From Bacillota bacterium (GTDB taxonomy: Bacteria > Bacillota > Clostridia > Oscillospirales > Acutalibacteraceae), in contig JAEZCC010000012.1 of assembly GCA_023412715.1 (NCBI GenBank), forward strand, positions 3,125-67,124: a DNA stretch of 64,000 nucleotides, written 5' to 3'. Under the pieces are notes generated by a model. That model was not told the DNA's origin, made no database searches, and worked only from the letters and a program-made list of their open reading frames with translations. Within the stretch, counting starts at the first letter, position 1, and each line of letters begins with the position of its first letter. Made by a program: the position numbers and the translations under genes. This document shows positions 58,120-64,000 of the stretch, piece after piece.

Positions 58120-59841
58120 TCAGCTCCACAGCGCCAGATGCTCCGCGATTGGTCCAAGGGCCAGAACCGGGAAGAAAATCAAGGCGGAGATGATGATGCA
58201 GACCATAAACAGCGACACGGCGAAAGTTCTCGTGTCCGTTTTCAGCGTGCCGAGGGACTCGTTCACCGGCTGCTTCTGCATCAGCGACCGCGCGATGGCA
58301 AGCCCGATGATGATGGGCAGGTAGCGGCCGAAGAACATGACGACGCCCGCGGTGATGTTCCAGAAATACGTGTTGTCGGCGAGACCCTCAAAGCCGGACC
58401 CGTTGTTCGCGGAGGAGGAGGCATACTGGTACAGCACCTGCGTCAGCCCGTGGTGGCCGGGGTTGCTGATGCCCGCAAGGCCCGCCGGCACCGCGACGGC
58501 CAGCGCCGAGAAGGCCAGAATCAGCAGCGGGTGGACAATGATGCCCAGCGCCGTGAGTTTGACCTCCGTTCCTTCTATCTTTTTAGAGAGGTATTCCGGC
58601 GTGCGGCCCACCATCAGCCCGCAGACAAACACGGTGAAAATCACGTACAGCATCATGTTCATCATGCCGACGCCCTTGCCGCCGAAGACGAAGTTTAGCA
58701 TCATGTTGATGAGCGGGACCATCCCGCCCAGAGGGGTCAGGGTGTCGTGCATGTTGTCGACGCTGCCTGTCGTGAAAGCGGTCGTCACCGTGGTGAACAG
58801 CGAGGACTGGGCAATGCCGAACCGGACCTCCTTGCCCTCCATGTTGCCCATGCTCTGGTTCAGGCCGGCCTGCGCCAGAGCCGGGTTGCCGGCTTTTTCC
58901 GCCGAGTAGCAGACGGCGATGCCGATGACGAGAAGGACGAACATCACGGCGAAAATCGGCTTTGCCTCGCCGCCCATCCAGACTTTTTTCCTGCGCCCTT
59001 TTTCCGATTCCGTATCTGTGCGGCGCTGGACCATATGGCCGAACGCCACGACACAGGCGCCGGGCAGAAGCATCATAGACAGCATTTCGACCATATTGGT
59101 GAGGACGTTGGGATTTTCCTGCGGAGTCGCCGAGTTGCCGCCGAGGAACCCGCCGCCGTTCGTGCCTATGTGTTTGATCGATTCCAGCGCGGCGATGGGT
59201 CCCACCGCGATGTCCTGAAGCTTCCCTTCCATGGTATGGACTGTCACGGTCCCGCCCAGCGTCTGGGGGACCCCCTGAGAGACGAGGAACAGCCCCACAA
59301 CAATGGAAAGGGGGAGCAGGACGCGCGTCGTGACGCGGATGAGGTCCACATAAAAGTTCCCCAGGCCCTGCGTCCGGCCGGCAAGGCCGCGGGCAAACGC
59401 CAGAAAGCACGCGAACCCCGTGGCTGCGGAGGTGAACATCATGAAGATGATGACCGCTATCTGGCTCAGATAGGTAAGCCCGGATTCACCGGAATAATCC
59501 TGGAGATTTGTATTAGTCATGAAGCTGATGACCGTGTTGAACGAAAGAGACGGCTCCATGGCGCCGACGCCGTTGGGGTTGAAAAATAGGAGTCCCTGAA
59601 GCCGCAGAATCAGGTACCCGACCAGAATCATGATGCCGTTGGTCAGAAGCATGGCCGGAATGTACTGCTTCAGGCTCATCTCTTTTTTGTCGATGCCGCA
59701 TACCCGGTAAATCGCGCCGTCAAACCGGTCGAAAACCGGGTCGGCGAACGTATGCCCGCCGACTCCCACATGGTACAGATATTTTCCGGTCGGGAGAATC
59801 AGCGCAACAAAAACCGCAAGAACCAGAACGATTTGTATCAT
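58120..59841 (-). CDS. kdpA: K+-transporting ATPase subunit KdpA
   Basis: 573 residues, ten TM. It selects and conducts K+. Pore-loop segments such as SFNTVISFMTNTNLQDYSGE, HIGTNGGGFLGGNSATPQENP, FTTGSVDNMHDTLTPLGG and SSANNGSGFEGL are all present. SD AGGAGGG lies about 12 nt from the ATG. Confidence 0.97.
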   Translation of the reverse strand: MIQIVLVLAVFVALILPTGKYLYHVGVGGHTFADPVFDRFDGAIYRVCGIDKKEMSLKQYIPAMLLTNGIMILVGYLILRLQGLLFFNPNGVGAMEPSLSFNTVISFMTNTNLQDYSGESGLTYLSQIAVIIFMMFTSAATGFACFLAFARGLAGRTQGLGNFYVDLIRVTTRVLLPLSIVVGLFLVSQGVPQTLGGTVTVHTMEGKLQDIAVGPIAALESIKHIGTNGGGFLGGNSATPQENPNVLTNMVEMLSMMLLPGACVVAFGHMVQRRTDTESEKGRRKKVWMGGEAKPIFAVMFVLLVIGIAVCYSAEKAGNPALAQAGLNQSMGNMEGKEVRFGIAQSSLFTTVTTAFTTGSVDNMHDTLTPLGGMVPLINMMLNFVFGGKGVGMMNMMLYVIFTVFVCGLMVGRTPEYLSKKIEGTEVKLTALGIIVHPLLILAFSALAVAVPAGLAGISNPGHHGLTQVLYQYASSSANNGSGFEGLADNTYFWNITAGVVMFFGRYLPIIIGLAIARSLMQKQPVNESLGTLKTDTRTFAVSLFMVCIIISALIFFPVLALGPIAEHLALWS

Positions 59842-59861
59842 ACCGCGTTTTTGCCCTCCTG

Positions 59862-59939
59862 CTAAAATTTCTCGGGGTTAATCAGGGCGTATACCAGATA
59901 TCCCCCGACGGCCGCAATCAGAACGCCGAGCAAAATCAT
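59862..59939 (-). CDS. kdpF: KdpF small membrane subunit
   Basis: 25 residues, MILLGVLIAAVGGYLVYALI then NPEKF. One TM and a short end that match KdpF, which stabilises the Kdp complex. The start lies after AGAGGGGTGG. Falls immediately before kdpA. Confidence 0.88.
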   Translation of the reverse strand: MILLGVLIAAVGGYLVYALINPEKF

Positions 59940-59953
59940 TTGGACCACCCCTC

Positions 59954-60049
59954 TTACTTCTTTTCCACTTCGTGCACGCACCATTCGGTAAAGCATTTGA
60001 CCAGCAAAAAACTGATGGCCAGCGCGGCAAGCATCAAAACGTCCATCAT
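59954..60049 (-). CDS. 31-residue membrane protein upstream of kdpF
   Basis: ATG 60049 with AGGAGG 8 nt upstream: MMDVLMLAALAISFLLVKCF then TEWCVHEVEKK. One TM helix followed by a polar tail. A strong SD and the position at the head of the operon make translation likely. Similar tiny ORFs precede kdpF in some Firmicutes, as far as I recall. Role unknown. Confidence 0.65.
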   Translation of the reverse strand: MMDVLMLAALAISFLLVKCFTEWCVHEVEKK

Positions 60050-60085
60050 CGTGGATTCCTCCTTCATCACCCGGGTTTGAGATTC

Positions 60086-60094
60086 AGTGTAGCA
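60086..60094 (-). promoter_or_regulatory. Kdp promoter -10
   Basis: TACACT (60091-60086) preceded by TGC, giving an extended -10, with no -35. Such a promoter should need an activator, presumably KdpE; an A/T-rich stretch (TTATAGAAAAAA) just upstream could be its site. Confidence 0.5.
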
Positions 60095-60153
60095 TTTTTT
60101 CTATAAGGAGGGGGTTAGAGTTTCCACGGGCAAATTAAGGTTATATAAAGACG

Positions 60154-60188
60154 GCCCTTTCCCCGCATGCGGCAGGGCTTTCTTTTCC
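60154..60188 (+). terminator. Plus-strand hairpin with U-rich tail in the kdp intergenic region
   Basis: GCCCT/AGGGC (60154-60158, 60074+100 to 60178) enclosing CCGC-AT-GCGG (60163-60172), followed by TTTCTTTT. No gene upstream on this strand needs it. The 60120-60460 interval contains no CDS that I can support. Confidence 0.45.
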
Positions 60189-60347
60189 TATCCCCCGGGT
60201 TAAGCAAGGGCACCGCTTATTATTCGCAGGGGAAACACGGTTTATTTCGGACGTGAAAAATTGAAAGGGAAACCTTGAGCTGTTTTTGCTGCCGGCCGTA
60301 TGAATCCGGGCAGGCGAGGCTGAAAATCCAGTTTTTGGGAGATAATA

Positions 60348-60426
60348 AAAAAGCCCGCCGGGCCGAGCGGCCTTTTCGGCGGCGGGAGCTGCGGGGATTC
60401 CTTGCCTGATTTTCCGCGGGCTTTTT
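60348..60426. terminator. Long bidirectional hairpin upstream of kdpD
   Basis: AAAAAGCCCGC (60348-60358) pairs with GCGGGCTTTTT (60416-60426), enclosing GC-rich inner hairpins. It shields kdpDE or ends a small RNA. Confidence 0.55.
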
Positions 60427-60478
60427 ATAGGATCTTAACGTCCTGCGGAAAGTCATAACACTATGGTAATTTTTTTTG

Positions 60479-60487
60479 TGCTATACT
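60479..60487 (+). promoter_or_regulatory. kdpDE promoter (extended -10)
   Basis: TGC-TATACT ending at 60487, with no -35. It lies 26 bp before the GTG start of kdpD. Confidence 0.55.
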
Positions 60488-60513
60488 TCACTTTAAGAAA
60501 GGAGGCGTGCCGA

Positions 60514-63213
60514 GTGGCAATCCATCAGACCGATTCCGGATCTCTGCTGGAACAGCTCTCCGCGATGCCGGCGGGGGAAAGGCGCGGCCGGCTGAAGATA
60601 TATTTCGGCTACGCGGCCGGCGTCGGCAAGACCTACGCCATGCTGAGCGACGCCCGGGAAGTGAAAAAAAACGGAGCCGACGTGGTCGCCGGCTATATTG
60701 AGCCGCATGCCCGGCCGGAAACGATGGCCCTCCTGGAAGGGATGGAGTCCCTGTCTCCGCTTGAACTCTCTTATAAAGGCGTCTCTTTGAAGGAATTCGA
60801 TCTGGACGGCGCCCTCCGGAGGAAGCCGGAGCTGATTCTTGTCGACGAGCTCGCCCACACGAACGCCGAAGGCTGCCGCCACAAAAAAAGATATCAGGAT
60901 GTGGAAGAGCTGCTGCGCGCGGGGATCGACGTGTACACGACGGTCAACGTGCAGCATATCGAAAGCCTGAACGACGTAGTCGCGTCCATTACGGGCATTA
61001 CGGTGCACGAACGCATCCCCGACAGCATAATCGACGGCGCCGACCGGATCGAGCTTGTGGATCTCGAGCCGGACGAGCTGATCGACCGCCTGCACCAGGG
61101 GAAAATCTACAGCGGGGATCAGGCCCAGAGGGCGCTTACCCATTTTTTCACCAAAGAAAAGCTGGTCGCCCTGCGCGAGATCGCCCTGCGCCGCACGGCG
61201 GACAAGGTCGATCAGGCCGCGATGCAGAACGGCGGGCAGCCGGCAGGCGGCGGCTCCTATGCCAACGAGCATATTCTTGTATGCCTGTCGTCCGCTCCCT
61301 CCAACGCCAGGGTGATTCGCACGGCGGCGAGAATGGCGGAGGCCTTCCACGGCGCGTTTACGGCGCTGTTTGTGGAAACGCCGGGCACAAAGGAGCTGGA
61401 GGATGAAAACAGGGCGGCCCTGAGAAAAAACCTGCGTCTGGCCGAGCAGCTCGGCGCGCAGATTGCGACCGTGTACGGTGAGGACGTCCCCGCGCAGATT
61501 GCGGACTACGCGAAGGTGAGCCGCGTCTCCAAAATTGTGATGGGGCGCTCCGCCCACAGGGGAAAACGGCTGACGAAGTCCAGCTTTGTGGATAAGCTGA
61601 CCTCGCTTGCGCCCAATCTCGACATCTACATCATCCCCGACACCCAGCCGTCCTTCCGCCTGCGCTTCCCGAAAATAGCGAAGCCGCCCAGGCTTTCTCT
61701 GGCGGACGCCGCCAAGTCCCTCGGGATTCTGGTGGGCTGCACCGTAATTGGCGTCTGGTTTTACTCGCTCGATTTCGGCATCGCCAATATCATCATGGTG
61801 TATATTCTCGGGGTGCTGCTGAACGCCATTGTCACGGAGGGCCGCGTCTACAGCGCCGTGTCCTCCATTCTGAGCGTGATCATTTTCAATTACTTTTTTA
61901 CCGAACCCCGCTTCTCTCTGCGGGCGACGGATCCGGGCTACCCGGTGACTTTTCTGGTGATGCTTTCGGCGGCCCTCATCACCACCACCCTGACCAAGCG
62001 GATCAAGGAGCAGGCCCGCCAGTCGGCACAGAAGGCCTACCGTACGGAAGTGCTTCTGGAAACGAGCCGCAAGCTGCAGCAGGCGGCGGGCCAGCCGGAA
62101 ATCCTGAGCGAAACGGCGCGGCAGATGGTCAAGCTGCTGGACCGGACCGTGATTTTCTATCCTGCGCAGCAGGGCGCGCTTGCCGAGCCCTTGGTCTTTG
62201 CCAAAGAGGGCCGGAAGGACGACCCGCAGGCCTGCCTTGGCGCGGACGAACGCGCGGTGGCCGAGTGGGTCTACAAAAACAACAAGCGGGCGGGCGCCAC
62301 GACGAACACGCTTTCCGCCGCCGGATGCCTGTACCTTGCGGTGCGCGCAAAGGACAAGGTGCTTGCCGTCGCGGGGGTCGTCATGGAGAAAGAGGCGCCC
62401 CTGGGGGCGTTTGAAAAAAACCTGATGATCGCCATGCTGGGGGAGTGCGCGCTGGCGCTTGAGAAGGAGAAGCTGAACGAAACCCAGAAGCAGATTTCCA
62501 TGCAGATGCAGCAGGAACAGCTCCGCGCCAATCTGCTCCGGGCAATCTCCCACGATCTGCGCACGCCTCTGACCAGCATTTCCGGCAACGCCGGCATCCT
62601 GATCGAAAGCTCCCAGAGGCTGAGCGAGCCGCAGAAAAAAGAGCTTTACGACAGCATCTACGACGATTCCATGTGGCTGTTCAACCTGGTGGAAAATCTG
62701 CTCTCCATTACGCGGATCGACAACGGCACGCTGAATCTGGACCTGCAGCCCGAGCTTCTGGACGAAGTGATTACGGAGGCGCTGCGCCACGTCAGCAAAA
62801 AGAGTGCCGGGCACAGCATCGAGACCCGGCTGGACGACGAATTCCTGATGGCCAAAATGGATTCGCGGCTCATCATCCAGGTCCTGATCAACATTGTGAA
62901 CAATGCCATTCAGTACACGCCGCCCGGTTCCCATATCGTCATTTCAGCGCGGCATGAAAAGAAGATGGTGCTGGTGGAGATTTCCGACGACGGCCCCGGC
63001 GTCTCTGACGGGGCGAAGGCCAGGCTGTTCGACATGTTCTACACGGCCGACAATACGCGCGGCGACGGGCGGCGCGGCCTGGGGCTGGGGCTTTCCCTGT
63101 GCAAATCCATCGTCGAGGCACACGGTGGGAAAATCGATGTGGAAGACAACGTCCCGCACGGTACGGTGTTCCGCTTTACCCTGCAGGCGCAGGAGGTGAA
63201 CCTTCATGAATAG
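60514..63213 (+). CDS. kdpD: Sensor histidine kinase KdpD
   Basis: 899 residues from GTG 60514 with AAAGGAGG 8 nt upstream. N-terminal KdpD domain with Walker A GYAAGVGKTYAM (32-43), RRKPELILVDELAHTN, then a universal-stress-protein-like domain (about 250-375), four TM helices (about 400-490), GAF-like domain, HisKA ISHDLRTPLTSISGN, N box NIVNNAIQYTP, G boxes ISDDGPGV and GLGLGLSLCKSIV. Senses K+ or turgor. Overlaps kdpE by 8 bp; the pair diverges from the pump operon. Confidence 0.96.
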   Translation: MAIHQTDSGSLLEQLSAMPAGERRGRLKIYFGYAAGVGKTYAMLSDAREVKKNGADVVAGYIEPHARPETMALLEGMESLSPLELSYKGVSLKEFDLDGALRRKPELILVDELAHTNAEGCRHKKRYQDVEELLRAGIDVYTTVNVQHIESLNDVVASITGITVHERIPDSIIDGADRIELVDLEPDELIDRLHQGKIYSGDQAQRALTHFFTKEKLVALREIALRRTADKVDQAAMQNGGQPAGGGSYANEHILVCLSSAPSNARVIRTAARMAEAFHGAFTALFVETPGTKELEDENRAALRKNLRLAEQLGAQIATVYGEDVPAQIADYAKVSRVSKIVMGRSAHRGKRLTKSSFVDKLTSLAPNLDIYIIPDTQPSFRLRFPKIAKPPRLSLADAAKSLGILVGCTVIGVWFYSLDFGIANIIMVYILGVLLNAIVTEGRVYSAVSSILSVIIFNYFFTEPRFSLRATDPGYPVTFLVMLSAALITTTLTKRIKEQARQSAQKAYRTEVLLETSRKLQQAAGQPEILSETARQMVKLLDRTVIFYPAQQGALAEPLVFAKEGRKDDPQACLGADERAVAEWVYKNNKRAGATTNTLSAAGCLYLAVRAKDKVLAVAGVVMEKEAPLGAFEKNLMIAMLGECALALEKEKLNETQKQISMQMQQEQLRANLLRAISHDLRTPLTSISGNAGILIESSQRLSEPQKKELYDSIYDDSMWLFNLVENLLSITRIDNGTLNLDLQPELLDEVITEALRHVSKKSAGHSIETRLDDEFLMAKMDSRLIIQVLINIVNNAIQYTPPGSHIVISARHEKKMVLVEISDDGPGVSDGAKARLFDMFYTADNTRGDGRRGLGLGLSLCKSIVEAHGGKIDVEDNVPHGTVFRFTLQAQEVNLHE

Positions 63214-63922
63214 CCCTCTGATCCTCGTGGTGGAGGACGACACGGCAATCCGCAAGCTGATTGCCACGACGCTGGAAACGCAGGGGTACCACTACCGTAC
63301 GGCGGAAACGGGAGAAGCCTCGATCCTGGAGGCCGCCTCCAAACAGCCGGACATCATGATTCTGGATCTGGGCCTGCCGGACATGGACGGCGTGGACATC
63401 ATTAAAAAAGTCCGGACATGGTCGAACATGCCCATTATTGTGGTCAGCGCCCGCAGCGAAGACCGCGATAAAATCGACGCGCTGGACGCCGGGGCCGACG
63501 ACTACCTGACAAAACCGTTCAGCGTGGAGGAATTGCTGGCGCGCCTGCGGGTCGGCCTGCGCAGGGTCCGTTACGACAGCGAAAAGCTGCAGAAGGACGC
63601 GTCCGTCTTTCTCAACGGCAATCTGAAAATCGACTACGCCGCGGGCTGTGTGTGGCTGGACGGGGAAGAAGTCCACCTGACCCCCGTCGAATACAAACTC
63701 CTGTGCCTGCTGGCCAAAAACGTGGGGAAGGTGCTGACGCACAATTTCATCCTTCATGAAATCTGGGGCAATTATTCCACCAACGTACCCGCCCTGCGCG
63801 TTTTCATGGCGACCCTGCGCAAGAAGATAGAAAAAACGCCTTCCCAGCCGAAGTATATCCAGACGCACATCGGCGTCGGCTACCGGATGCTTCGGGTGGG
63901 GGAAGACGATAGGCCCGGTTAA
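63206..63922 (+). CDS. kdpE: Response regulator KdpE
   Basis: 238 residues. Receiver: ILVVEDDTAIRKLI, Asp54 in MILDLGLPDMDG, LTKPFS. OmpR-type winged helix: LTPVEYKLLCLLAKNVGKVLTHNFIL, ALRVFMATLRKKIEK, HIGVGYRML. Activates kdpFABC. The last 78 bp of the window (63923-64000) contain a GC-rich inverted repeat GCCGGGC/GCCCGGC without U-run and no gene. Confidence 0.95.
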   Translation: MNSPLILVVEDDTAIRKLIATTLETQGYHYRTAETGEASILEAASKQPDIMILDLGLPDMDGVDIIKKVRTWSNMPIIVVSARSEDRDKIDALDAGADDYLTKPFSVEELLARLRVGLRRVRYDSEKLQKDASVFLNGNLKIDYAAGCVWLDGEEVHLTPVEYKLLCLLAKNVGKVLTHNFILHEIWGNYSTNVPALRVFMATLRKKIEKTPSQPKYIQTHIGVGYRMLRVGEDDRPG

Positions 63923-64000
63923 ACGGCCGGGCGGCGGCCCGGCAGACAGAACGGCAGCGGCGGGGGAACCCGCCGGTTTTCACCCGGGGGGTTCCCGCCC

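Noticed and set aside
60220..60456. 78-residue minus-strand ORF in the kdp intergenic region
   Set aside because: Arg/Ser-rich, overlaps a terminator hairpin and has no SD.
60493..62934. 813-residue minus-strand ORF
   Set aside because: Antisense to kdpD; composition rich in His/Arg/Gln, typical of a shadow frame.
1..64000. CRISPR arrays, transposases, phage genes, rRNA
   Set aside because: No regularly spaced repeats, no DDE or HUH transposase, integrase or phage structural proteins, and no rRNA sequence were seen.

Overview
The window looks like a GC-rich member of the Clostridia, most plausibly Oscillospirales (Acutalibacteraceae or Oscillospiraceae, Caproiciproducens-like). That placement is inference from gene content: Firmicutes-type SD sequences and sigma-A promoters, frequent TTG/GTG starts, a CCA-encoding tRNA-Leu, PRD-type PTS control, DUF1048/PadR and DUF1700/PadR modules, YetF-DUF4363, and a class-1 Kdp system. 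No insertion sequence, prophage or CRISPR array was seen.

Layout. (1) 1-18.1 kb: the 3' end of rqcH, then a surface-polysaccharide locus. It holds a polymerase-like membrane protein, six glycosyltransferases, a chain-length/tyrosine-kinase fusion whose kinase half has lost its P-loop, and an initiating sugar-phosphate transferase. Interspersed are YetF-DUF4363, mnmA with a cysteine desulfurase, a galM-glucokinase pair and an M23 peptidase. (2) 18.2-27.2 kb: tRNA-Leu(UAA) whose 3' end is repeated 174 bp downstream, then a hexitol PTS operon (mtlA-mtlR-mtlF-ptsH-ptsI-fruK-SorE-like dehydrogenase). It has its own HPr and EI but no mtlD, which suggests a mannitol-1-P to fructose-1-P to fructose-1,6-bisphosphate route. 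(3) 27.2-33.6 kb: an iron alcohol dehydrogenase behind a MerR-type promoter with a 19-bp spacer, remnants of a flavoprotein and of a MerR regulator, a TetR-controlled CrtI-like oxidoreductase, a PadR/DUF1700 pair and a small MGMT-like protein. (4) 33.6-40.6 kb: a six-gene polyamine operon (speD, arginine-decarboxylase-like, speE, speB, carboxy(nor)spermidine dehydrogenase, nspC). It sits behind a strong promoter, a roughly 340-nt structured leader and an intrinsic terminator, an arrangement typical of attenuation or of a separate ncRNA. (5) 40.7-48.1 kb: a membrane-spanning MerR protein, an AT-rich orphan, an isochorismatase-like hydrolase, a PHP-UvrD fusion helicase, and a YdcZ-type transporter divergent from a Crp/Fnr regulator. 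(6) 48.2-54.7 kb: a lipoprotein and a secreted helical protein, a two-component system in which both genes are broken, and a PadR-DUF1048-DUF1048-ABC exporter operon. (7) 54.8-63.9 kb: a complete divergent kdp locus, with two tiny membrane proteins (KdpF and a 31-residue ORF), an extra gene between kdpB and kdpC, and kdpDE.

Best candidates for undescribed biology are the leader RNA upstream of speD, the mannitol operon with SorE-like dehydrogenase plus 1-phosphofructokinase in place of mtlD, the pseudokinase polysaccharide co-polymerase, and the PHP-UvrD helicase.
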